Position numbers and translations under genes: made by a program. Shown piece by piece: positions 11,501-21,641 of a stretch of 64,000 bases of DNA. Under the pieces are notes generated by a model. It made no database searches and was not told where the DNA came from. It was given only the letters and a program-made list of their open reading frames with translations. Each line of letters starts with the position of its first letter. Within the stretch, counting starts at the first letter, position 1. Location: NCBI GenBank assembly GCA_015179025.1, contig WHUX01000005.1, positions 682,001 through 746,000 on the forward strand, read 5' to 3'. The DNA comes from Terfezia claveryi (taxonomy: Eukaryota > Ascomycota > Pezizomycetes > Pezizales > Pezizaceae).

Positions 11501-12512
11501 AGTCTTCATTCATCGAACTCACAGAAATTGTCTGAAGTGTTTTTCCGAGGCCCATCTCGTCTGCCAAAATACCCGAAATACCATTTTCATGAAGTGATAT
11601 CAGCCAATTGAGACCAGCAATCTGGTAATCCCGCATCGTTCCACCCTTGATATCTGTAAAGTGATGATGTCAGTATTCCCCATATATACCCCAGGAAGTA
11701 AGAATAATCTACATGATGGTGACTCAGTAAATATTGTGCCCCCCTCCTCCCCACCTTCCTTCTCATCCTGTAGCAACTCTTCATCCTCTTCTTGCTCAGT
11801 CCTTCTCCGTCTATGGTCACCACCCTTTTTGCCCTTCGACTTTTTCTGGTCTGTCTCCTCGATTACTCTCTTGAACTCCTCGTTCTTGCCGATAAAATGT
11901 CGGAAAAGATCTGATCAACCTAAGTCAGGAAATGAAGTCCATTTTGCCCCAAAGATGGTAATACCTGTCAGTCCAAGCAGATATGTGTATCGCTTGGCAG
12001 AGTCCGAAGTCTACACACATCATGCTGTCAGTACCCATCCTTGCTTGCGCTATCCAGAGTTCATCATACCTTCGTCCTGTCCAGCTTGGTGTGCTTATTG
12101 CCAAACTCTTTCTTCCGTAGATTCGTGACATCCGACCTCCTCCGCCTTCCATCTGCTACTACTTCTTCCGAGCCCGACTCATCGTCGTCTGCCTATTAAC
12201 AAACTAGTTTAGTGATCTTGATCAAACTGGGTTGATTGTAGGATATGATGGTGGTTTATACATTGTTATCAGCATCCTGTATATGGTATCAAAATTAGCA
12301 TCGGAATGTTCGGGTACCGCGTACCATCTGTCCTGACTTACCTCCATAGCTACATCCTCATCCACTTCTGCTTCTCGCTCATCTGCTTCATTTTCTGAGC
12401 CACCGGAGGCTGGACAGCTCTCATCATGGTTACCAACTGGCGTGTCGACCGATGAGGCCGGCGCGGATGGCTCAGGGTCAACTTCCGTCACAACTTTCTT
12501 CGTTCTCGGCAT
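8569..12512 (-). CDS. ISWI: ISWI-type ATP-dependent chromatin remodeller (SNF2 ATPase, HAND-SANT-SLIDE)
   Basis: This is the motor subunit of ISWI complexes, which slide and space nucleosomes. Nine exons give an unbroken 1,157-residue frame: 12512-12342, 12276-12262 (a 15-nt microexon), 12192-12070, 12010-11965, 11910-11713, 11653-11523, 11470-10900, 10841-8770 and 8715-8569. Introns are 52-69 nt. The acidic N-terminus is followed by the ISWI hallmark [20 protein letters not shown]. Helicase motifs are DEMGLGKT (about residue 220), [34 protein letters not shown] and [13 protein letters not shown]. The HAND region and SANT ([20 protein letters not shown], near 870) and SLIDE (near 990, ending [14 protein letters not shown]) follow. 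The tail is Lys/Glu rich and ends KAGGWKK. Length matches yeast Isw1/Isw2; which paralogue is not decided here. The gene is divergent from the gene at 13791. Confidence 0.96.
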
Positions 12513-13790
12513 CCCTGCTGCAGGTTTAAATGTATTGCGGATGTGCTAGTGATACTGGCAAGCAGACTCCCTCGAGAAGAAATAATGTGTACAAGTGTGG
12601 AGATAAGCTGCAGCGTGGCTGGCGTGACTATGGAATGGAATTGCAAGAATCAACAAGACAGAGAACAATGTTGTGGAGGCGAGATTGAACTTCTACACAA
12701 TCAAGCTAGCATGCAACGCCCCGTAAGGTTGGAGCCGTTGCAAATTTCTCATCTGTGGCTGGACGCGGTCTAGGACATTTACATCCTGCGCCACCCACCG
12801 TGGAGCCTGTTTCTAGAGCTATTATAGCCGTAGTCCCGTGACTGTCGATGCAAGCCCTACGGTATGTGGCATATCTCAGCAAGGATTGTACCTAGTCTGG
12901 TTGGCACAACCCCCCCGGAAGATTGTACCTGTAATCAAAAAGCAAAATTAAAATTAAAACTATAATTAAAAAAAAGAAATAAATAAAATAAATAAATAAA
13001 AGTAAAATAAATTTGAATTAAAGATTAATATAAAAAAAAATATCCTTCAATAAGTTATATTTCATAAAGTAACTTCTGAAACTATAGTTAAAACTATTAT
13101 TTTTTTCTAGCTATTTAAAGTATAGTAGCAATCTTATTTTGCTGTATGGCACAGGGAATACAATAGAGAATACAATAGAAATATTCACTATCTCAATATC
13201 AATTGATTGCAAATAACCTGTTGAAGCTGTGTTTGATCCCTGTGTTAATCAGGGGAGAAGCAGTGGCCTTGCTTTACACAACAACTTGCAAACATGATAC
13301 CAAACGCCAAGGGAAATATAATCTGCAGAAGGGCTACCGGTACCCCGTACCGGCTTCTCAGAAATTCGGGCCAAAAGAAGTTTCGTTACTGGGGCCACTC
13401 TATTCAACCTCCGCTCTTTTTTGTCCCCGTCGAATTAATGGCTCGTTGCGCATATCCAATCGACGGTCCCTAGCAACACCCAGACAGATACAGAGCATCA
13501 GCCTTGACGCCCATCTTCTGCTTTTCTCATCTTTACGCAAGAATTCAAAAACAACGAGCCTACACCTAGTGGTAATAGAAACTGCCGCCTCTCGCTTTAA
13601 CCCACCTCCATCCCCCCCACTCAGAGCCCCACCCAATCCCTTTTTTTCCCCGGCATTCTCTCATATCTTCTTTCTCTTTCTCTACATATAGCCAACGACC
13701 CCTCGGTCATTTCGTCGGCCCTTTTATTGCTACGGTGTCGTTGCCCTTAGAAGCAAAAACGGACCCAACAACTGACATCGTACGCCAGGA
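12513..13790. other. Intergenic region between ISWI and the gene at 13791
   Basis: No convincing gene. It carries a micro-insertion at 12884-12929 and a very AT-rich block (about 12935-13150). The last 400 bp become pyrimidine-rich (CTCT/TTTCC runs at 13600-13690), as is common upstream of fungal start codons. Confidence 0.6.
12884..12929 (+). mobile_element. 28-bp micro-insertion with exact 9-bp target duplication
   Basis: GATTGTACC (12884-12892) is repeated at 12921-12929. The 28 bp between them start with the full TAGTCTGGTTGGCAC core and end in a C-run plus GGAA. Confidence 0.75.
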
Positions 13791-14629
13791 ATGGATCTCA
13801 CATCTCTCTCCTCAACACTTCCGGGCCAAAGCAGAAATTCCCAAAATTTCCAAAATTCCCAATATGAGTATCCTCTCATGTCGGCATTCAAGCAGGCTGC
13901 TATGTCTGTTACTACTCTTTACAAATCGGCCAATACAGAGATAGAAAGAGCTAGGAAGCAGGGTTATCAGGATGCTCTCGACGACTTATTGCACCTAATC
14001 AATAGTGATCGGATATACACCAACAGTGAAGTCACCAAGATTCGAGAATGGGGTCTTTCAAGGCGGAGGAAATCGGGGGGGATGGGGAAAGTGGGGCATG
14101 TCGGAGCGACCCGGTCGACGAAAGTGAGGATGAAAGAGGGCAGTCTCAAACAGCTCCCTCTAGTTCACCCATAAGGGAATCGGAGCCTCCAGTAGAACCA
14201 CAACCACAAGAGCAACATGTGCCATCTGAGCCAGCCTCTTCATCCTCATATGACAACATTCCTGCCTCACCATCCCCACCAAAGATCTACCACCCAGTAC
14301 CGAAGGAAATTCCACAATCATTCTCCTTTCGCTCAAATCATCATCTCCCTAAGCATGTTCCGCCGCCACCAAGGGTTCCATATCTAGAAGACATTGATCT
14401 TCCTGACACGTTGCCGGATTCACCTATGTCAACGTCGTCATCAGGTGAACAAGCTCTACATCACATCAACCATAGTAATTTCTCTCCTTCACCACATAGG
14501 AATCCTTCGGGTGCTTGGAAGCGCCGGTTCCCAATGGATTTTCTAGAATTTGCTGCAATGGCAGAGAAAGAGAAGGCGGCCTATGCTGGAATGGAATTCA
14601 ATGGGAATAAGCGAGGCAGGATGACATAG
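13791..14629 (+). CDS. Conserved fungal protein (AFKQAAMSVTTLYKSA family), probable sequence frameshift
   Basis: The N-terminal part encodes AFKQAAMSVTTLYKSANTEI followed by RARKQGYQDALDDLL and IREWGLSRRRKSGG. I recall this block (AFKQAALSVTTLYK...GYQDALDDLL...R+RQWA) from an uncharacterised Pezizomycotina family. The rest is in the next frame (from about 14082). It is Ser/Pro-rich, with ESEDE and ending KRRFPMDFLEFAAMAEK then KRGRMT, which also matches that family's C-terminus. The switch falls in a run of seven G (14075-14081), and one more G joins the two halves without a stop (about 279 residues). No intron with usable splice sites explains the change. Role unknown; the Ser/Pro-rich, basic-ended sequence would fit a nuclear protein. 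Confidence 0.75.
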
Positions 14630-16415
14630 TTTACTGAGTGCTATGCTGGCTGGAGCTCATAGGTAACATTGTCACGATGCTCTGAAGTATGGGTTATGAG
14701 TTTCTGATATGGACACGGCAATTCTTCTACCCAGCCAGACTTGGCATTTCAGCTCGATCCTGGGCACTGCAAATCTTACGATACATTCGTTCTACAACAT
14801 TCACAAGTTTACTTTCGTTCAGCTCCTTCGTTTGTTTATCATCATATCCAACAGCATGAGATCGGCGATTCGGGTTAGGGTTCGATGGGATGGGATGGGA
14901 TCCGTTTGGATCGTGGGGGGCTTGTTGACTCTTTCTGTAGGATTCATCTGATTTTTGATTTTGATTTTTTTCTACCCAGTGCTTTGGTTGCAGTTTAGTT
15001 CATTAGTCTGATCATGTATGTTTTTCTTTTTTTTTTTTTTTTTAGCGTTTTACTATTATGCTGCTAGAGGGCGCGGGGTGGAATACTCTTTTTTTTTTTT
15101 TTTTTTTTAATTAAATTTTTGCCAGCTATCGATTTTTGTTTCATTGCACGTTGGTGCAATCTATGGCTTTTCTTTTGTTCTTATTGGTTTTCATGCTAAT
15201 GCTTCTTACATTACTACTTTCTCATTCATTCTTCTCCTTAACTAGTTGCCTTCGCACTAGTTAATTTATATACCTCTATTCGGAGATTTACTCGACTGAC
15301 TTATATGCTACCTGTCTCATATGCCATTCCTCTAAAGTCTATTTGAGCGTTCCTACCCTTTACATTTTCCTTAACCGTTGAGTGACGCGGGGAATGATGC
15401 GAGGAGCGGGAAGGTTGTGCATTGTTGTCTTTTTGTAGCATTTTGGGAGGCTAGAAGTTAGAATTCTGCTGGTGGGCGTTTGAAAGATCGGATGGTGCAT
15501 GTAACAAGAGCAAATTAGCTTTTATATCAGAGTTCAATTGTAATGTATAAGTAGCCTCGTACCCCAGGTTAATATATTGTAGTGTTCGTGACCTCGTAAC
15601 TCCCCTAGAGACAACAGCTGGTTACTACGAGGCTAATGTATAAGCAAGGTTTACTTGGACAAGATCGATGACATGCCCAGCCCCTATTCCGCATACTCGA
15701 GTTTAATAATCAGGAATGTATGCGACGTGTGATTTTTTTCTAACTACGATCACAACACACATGAAAGAAAAATGACCTGTGTTTACGAAGCTATACCATT
15801 CCCCCCTCCGGGAATCTGGGCCTTGTGAATGCTAAATAAAATAGAGCCGAACATAAGGCACAGTTATTATACTTATTAGTTAGGCCGACAACCCCCCAAT
15901 GATGAAGCACTTCAGGGTAACTAACGCCCTCTCGCGAAAAATTCCAATATTCATTGGGGTGATCAATGGGTATATACATATTTTGGGGCCTTTATAAGGG
16001 GAAGTTTGGGGGGGGGGGGGGGGGGGCTTTCTTAGGAGAAGGGTGATGATTTGGGGATAATATACAGGCTTTATTTTCTTGTCCTTTGAGGGGGGGGGTG
16101 GGGGGGCCTGGTAAAGGGCCTTGATGTAGGTACGTACATACACGATATAACAAGTAATATGTACATTATCTAGGGGGGGGGAATTTGCATGTGCCAGTCC
16201 CGCCTGAGAGTATGAGGGTTTCAGAGTATTCCCGCCTAAGAATTTTTTTTAGTTGTGGATAGAACAGGAGGATGTTGGGATGGTTTTTTGATTTTGACAA
16301 ACAGACGGAGCTCTGAATTTTTTTTTATTTTTTATTTTTTATTTTTTTTTGTGGGGGGAGGGGGTTCTTTTCTCCCTTCACATGCCATGTTGTAGCTGTA
16401 CACTAGGGGCACAAT

Positions 16416-16464
16416 CCCCTCTACCAGTCTGGTTGGCACAAAGCCAACCAGACTACCCCTCTAC
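16416..16464. mobile_element. 31-bp hairpin insertion with exact 9-bp target duplication
   Basis: CCCCTCTAC (16416-16424) is repeated at 16456-16464. The 31 bp between are two inverted copies of the core, AGTCTGGTTGGC and GCCAACCAGACT, around a five-base spacer. It looks like a transposon reduced to its two terminal inverted repeats. Confidence 0.8.
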
Positions 16465-16963
16465 AAGGTGTGGGTTTCTAATTAAGGTCTAAAACTATGT
16501 ATGCTAAAGTCTGGGGCATAATGGTGAATAGCTGGCCTAAATATGCAACCACCGCTGCATACATATGACATATGTACTGCTATGTTAGTCTCATGCCGCT
16601 ACGTAACCATGTGGTAAAGCTTACAGTACCACATGCTTATTCAGCGTAGGTCTCCGTACTGTTAGCTTGCACGTGCTCTAGAGCTGTCAAGTAAGTTCCA
16701 CAGATTTCATGCCCGCTAAATCACAGCAATCTTGAAGCGGGAGAACGATCATCAGGATGAGCCAAAGTCATGCTATAGGTATACGTAATATAAATCCAAA
16801 TGCTTTCTGATCTCTAACCCAAGTACACTCATATTCTGGTCAAGGCCTTGCGCTGACGCGACTGCCAGTTATCAGACTAAAAAAACAAACTAACATATAA
16901 TCGCTAAATAATGAACAGCTTGCGCATCATGATGATCATAACCAACTATCTGCGAGGGGTAGC

Positions 16964-16991
16964 GTAGTGCAATAGTCTGGTTGTAGTGCAA
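16964..16991 (+). mobile_element. 10-bp micro-insertion with exact 9-bp target duplication
   Basis: GTAGTGCAA (16964-16972) is repeated at 16983-16991. Only TAGTCTGGTT, the first ten bases of the core, lies between. Confidence 0.7.
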
Positions 16992-17374
16992 GTGCCAGTC
17001 TCGAACCCGACCGCTTCTAGGCCTCATCAGCTAGTTTGGTTGGCACTGTCGATCGCTCCTCTAGACTCACGCTAGCCCAAAGCACCATAGGCCGCCACCA
17101 CCTCCGCTCCTGCATCACATAGAGAATCAGATATGAACTCGAGTGTCACCACTAGAGTTATGTAAATATTAATAGAGATAAGATCGTTCGAGACATCACA
17201 TAAGTATCAGTCGTATTATTACATGATTGAAATGGAAGAATTAAATAAACAAGAATAATTGTTTGATAGTCGTAATCAGGGAATTCATTTATCTCCTATA
17301 ACCCGCACGCACGTCGTTTAGAACGGAATAGGTAGAATAGGGGGAAGAACATTAGATATAATAGAATAGTGAAC

Positions 17375-18558
17375 TTACCCGCCAGCTCCCATATGGCTTG
17401 CAATCCATGCCCCGAAGGCAGTAGGATTTCGTGTCTGGAAGAACACAGTACCGGGGCCTTGGTTTGTGTTAGTAAAAAAAACGAGGATAAGCAGGATACG
17501 AAATATACAGATCGTTTTCCTGCACATCAGTTACATACCAGTAAATTTGCAAACTAATCCTTCCTGAGCCATGACGCTGCTAAGGATACCACCACTCGTT
17601 ACACGTTCAATGTTATATTTGCAATTCCATGCAACCAAGTGGTCATTGTCGACAACGTAATTTTCTTGAGGCGCCAGCTATATATCGATAATGTCAATTG
17701 CTCCACCCCCAGCAGAAAGTGATTGTGGTTTGGTTATGGAGTGACTTACATCCTTCTGTATAATTGCTCCTAAACTGGTAATGAACAAAATACCCTCTCC
17801 ACTAACTTTAATAACGAAAAGCCCTTCTCCGGAGAACATTGCCTTTGTAAATCCCTGACTTTTCATCTCACACTTGACACCTTGGGTATGCGCCAAGTGC
17901 CCGTCCCTACCGAGCGACCAGGTCTGTTTACCATCAAGGCGGATAGGGACAATATCTCCGAGGGCTGGTGGGGCGATGAGGATTTCACCAGGACCGGCAT
18001 AAGTTGACTGTGCCAGTTCCCCGCCCGTAAGGAACTTCCTCATAGAAAACTTCAAATTACCCTTGAGGGTAATAGAGGGAGACATGGCAACCATAGCACC
18101 TACAGCGGGTGTACCTAATCAATAGAAGTTCAATTGCAGACAAGCGAAGATATGCGTACCAGGTTTTCCGTAAACAACGCACCCCATATCAGCGAGCCGG
18201 AGGGTCAACAGAGAATTGCAGTCCCTGTGGTCAATCCTGTAGGACCCCTTCTCACCATCAAAACTTCCAAACTTATCAGATAGAGCGCCTGAAACCGGCG
18301 GCTGTTGTACTTGTGGCGGTTGAACAGCCTGCGCCATCGGTGACTGAGGGTACTGATGACCACCAGGGCCGTATGCGCTGTTCGCGTCTGGAGGGGCTGG
18401 CGGAGGGGCTGGTGGACAAGTAGACATTAGTATACAAGCTTTTTGATTAAACAAAGAAAGGGCATGTCCATTGGGTTATAATTAATGGCCGAATGGACAG
18501 GATGAAAATCAGACATACGGTAAAAGGTACCAAACGCTGGTGGATATTGACCAGACAT
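17375..18558 (-). CDS. AIM24 / DUF124 family protein
   Basis: Five exons, 18558-18519, 18408-18160, 18099-17750, 17677-17539 and 17457-17375, close into 286 residues. The first intron has a TACTAAT branch site and the last TACTAAC. The N-terminus is a Pro/Gln/Ala-rich tail ([12 protein letters not shown]..., PPQVQQPP). The AIM24-type beta domain follows: [65 protein letters not shown], and the C-terminal [19 protein letters not shown]. The Pro-rich start without a clear presequence resembles the cytosolic fungal branch of the family, not mitochondrial Aim24. The molecular function of the family is not settled. The stop directly overlaps a GTAAGT, so a longer C-terminal exon is a minor alternative. 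Confidence 0.88.
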
Positions 18559-20098
18559 TTTGAAGCTCTCCTATGATATGTCGAAGCTCCAGCTCACTCA
18601 AGTCCCACGATAGTTGATTGATCGCACGAGATTTAATCTGGATTAAAAGTCAGCCCAGCAGCATTGGAATAAGTTGAAAACGGATCTCATTTTTAGGTAT
18701 ATCTCATGACATTCACCCTCCATGCATCATGCACTTCGTTACATAGATTGGGAAGTGCACTTACCTACAGAAAAGATATGATACTCCCTCCAATCTGCTG
18801 GCTCATGGAGAAAGATTCGGTATCCACCACTCTGACATTGGAGAGGAAGGCCGGGTCCTTAAGTGTGTGGCGCCCAAGCGGTGACACAGTGTCCACAGCC
18901 CACATATAAACCGCTCTCAATTGGGACTAGGTAACCGTATAGCATCAAAACTGGTGAAGAACGGCCCCTGATTACTTGCCAGGGCTGTGCAACTGGCCAG
19001 GACCCAACTGCACATGAAATGAGCAACCAACAGATCGTCCCACCTGGGACACTTAGCGCCCCATCTGCATTGTGCCTCCGCGAATCCCAATCTTTTTCGG
19101 TGAGAGCGCACAAATTCAAGATTGGTTGTGCGGCTGAAACAAGTGCAAGGAGCGCCATAAGCTCACCATGTTTCAGAATGTACTGCTAGCACATGGGGGT
19201 CGGCAATCCGGCACTACACTTCAACTGTGAATCCCATACGGGGGTATAGAGAATGCTGGTAGTATATTCAATGTTACGTCCATGTTACTTGTAACCTATA
19301 ATTTCATGTACGGTACGGTATATTCTGCCGCTATTATTATTATAAGTTAGTCTAGGCACCATTAATAGTCGCATATCAAAATGAACTTACCCTAGTGGGC
19401 TCTAGTCACGTGACAATAGCCGCAGCCGAATCTTTTTGTGGGGGAAATGTTAACTGTGGATTTCTCCACCTTGGTTTTTTTGTTGATCAAGGCCCATCTG
19501 AAAACATCTATACCTACCCCCTTCCTTAAGCATTAAAATTGTATTGCCATGCCACAGAAAGCGTTGAAGGTTGACAGAAAAATCGCCAGCATCGAGCGTG
19601 TCGTCGTCAGTGTGTTGTGTTTAGCATTGTGCCAAGGCGCCAAAGCTTAATTCAAACAAGCCTTGAATTATATACTGTGCTTGACTCAAGTCACGCATGA
19701 AGCACAATTGGCTCAAAGAAACTTCAATTGAGCGATGTAAACTGACGTGGAATTAAGCAAGAAAATGGGCACAAAGATAAGAAACTCGAGATATGAGGAT
19801 AAATATTTGCCCAATGGAACGTTGCACGAGTATTAGGTAAATCAACTAAAACCAAAAAAAAAAAAAAACGCATCAAATGGAAGAAATAACCTTCAACTGT
19901 TACCCTGAAAAAGCTTCTAACTTCATCAGCTGTGACTGGCCTAAGCCGAACCTTACTTCCCAACAGCCTGTCCACAGCTTTCTCTATGGCCCTACTTTAT
20001 AAGCCGTCATCTACTCTCCTTCTCTCCCTTCATTCTTTCCTCACGCATATCCATCTTGAGAAGCCAATCTTTTCAAACAGAATTTCTTCTCATCAATA
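18559..20098. other. Intergenic region, no supported gene
   Basis: A frame of about 100 codons near 18859-19158 (minus) shows no domain or splice context. A poly-A run lies at 19854-19868. The last 100 bp are CT-rich (TCTCCTTCTCTCCC), consistent with a promoter/5' leader for the gene at 20099. Confidence 0.55.
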
Positions 20099-21236
20099 AT
20101 GCATTACTCTTTCCTCCTCACTTCTCTTCTTGGTTCCCTCACAGTCACCTGCGTTGGTGCCTCCCCCATCGGAGAGTATACTCCTGAGGATAATACCCCC
20201 AATTATCTATTTGCTGAGGGACCAGGGTTTAAGCTCTGCAAAAAGACCCCAATCAGGTATAATCCAAAGCACTTTGTGTGCCATGATAATGAGATTATTT
20301 GCCCAATTTTAGATCAGGGCTCAGAGAATCCATATGCAATGCAAAGATGTGGTGAGAGTTGTTTTGATGATAGGCTTGGAAGGTGTACTTTCTCTTCCCT
20401 TTCGTTTTTAGTTCATCTCACAATTGTGAGATTTATAGTAGTTTGAACATATGCTGATGGTAATATGAAACAGCTGCGAAAACAATAAATTCATCCCCGG
20501 CCCACCCAAGCGTTCCTGGGAGCTCGGCGTAGACCTCGCCTTCGCGCACTACATTCAGCATGCCCCTTCCAATTCTGACGCGCTTCCCCAACTCAACTCC
20601 CGCTCTGCTGCTGAAGCCGATGAGGCCGCTGCACAAGCCCTTCTCACTCGCTATGCCAATGCCTTTGGAAATACTATAGAGGGAAAAGCGGCCCTCTACA
20701 AGCGCTACAGCGATGCCGTCACCGCTGCAACCCAGAAGTACCTCGAATCCGAGCAAAAGCGCGAAGACGATCAATATCTCCATCTCGAAAAGCGCTGGCG
20801 GCTGAAGGGGGGCCCTGTTGTCCGCGTGATGCAGACTTGGGATCCGAGACAGAGAACCCAGGAGGAGAATTCCCAGGGGACGATTGAGAATGGGAAGAGT
20901 AGGAGTACGGAGGTGTTGTCTACTGGGGAAGAGTTTGTGGATAAGGAGGAAATGGATAAGAAGGTAGTGAGCTTGCCAATTAGGAGGCCGATTAGGAGGC
21001 CGATTGTGGCGGAAGATTTTGAAGTAGAGGAGGACAGCGAGGAGGACAGCGAGGAGGACAGCGAGGAGGAGGAGGGGGAGGAGGAGGATACTGTATATGT
21101 GGTTGATAAAGAGTTTGATGTTGAGGATGTGGAGGAAGAGGAGTCAGACGACGAGGTATTGGCTAAGCGGGGTTTGGAGGAACAATTTGAGGAACAGATG
21201 CAGGAGTTGGAGAAGATTCTGGCTGCCGTGATCTAA
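20099..21236 (+). CDS. Secreted protein with Cys-rich N-terminal domain and acidic tail
   Basis: Two exons (20099-20382, 20474-21236) close into 348 residues. A signal peptide (MHYSFLLTSLLGSLTVTCVG) is evident. A compact domain with six cysteines follows: LCKKTPIRYNPKHFVCHDNE, IICPIL, RCGESCFDD and the exon-joined SCENNKFIPG. The spacing recalls the short paired Cys repeats of fungal extracellular carbohydrate-binding (CBM52-like) modules; that assignment is tentative. The middle is an Ala-rich helical region. Two Lys-Arg sites (HLEKRW, VLAKRG) could be Kex2 cuts. Between them lies PIRRPIRRPI and a perfect EEDS triplicate followed by a long Glu/Asp run, encoded by a 12-bp tandem repeat near 21032-21068. 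Function unknown; the sequence suggests a cell-wall or secreted pro-protein. Confidence 0.75.
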
Positions 21237-21641
21237 ATCTCTTCCTTTCTCTTGACATACTTCGGGTATTTCACGGTTTTTGGGCTGTTTTTATTTTTCG
21301 ATTTGCAGCATGTTTAATGGGTTTATTTACTTTGATATGTATGAAAACTAGTTGACTACTGTGCATCACTCCACATTCAAATCAAAGTAGCTACATAAAC
21401 TCTATAGAGTTACCCTCAATCGAACAATTCTTGTTTGGTTAGTCTAATCTATATCTAATTTCATTGCTTCTTGGCCGCAACTCTTGGCAGACATCTGACG
21501 TCCAGCTCGAAAATATAAATATTTCTCAGATCTCATTTCCCGATCCTCCTTGTAACACAACCAATTCCACCAGCACCGGCCCAATTTGTCATTTCCCTGC
21601 CCATCCCCCATAGTAACGCTGCGCCCACCGACGCAGCGTAG

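Larger units (their letters stand above)
14630..17374. other. 2.7-kb intergenic stretch with homopolymers and micro-insertions
   Basis: No supported gene. It holds T-runs near 15030 and 15090, a 19-G run (16008-16026), further G-runs near 16092-16107 and 16172-16180, and two micro-insertions (16416-16464, 16964-16991). Another copy of the core (TAGTTTGGTTGGCAC) is at 17031-17045 without a target duplication. Confidence 0.6.

Noticed and set aside
16008..16180. G-runs as possible G-quadruplex or regulatory element
   Set aside because: They are simple homopolymers in intergenic DNA next to other homopolymers; nothing ties them to a gene.
18859..19158. Open frame of 99 codons, minus strand
   Set aside because: No domain, no flanking exons and ordinary length for chance in this DNA.
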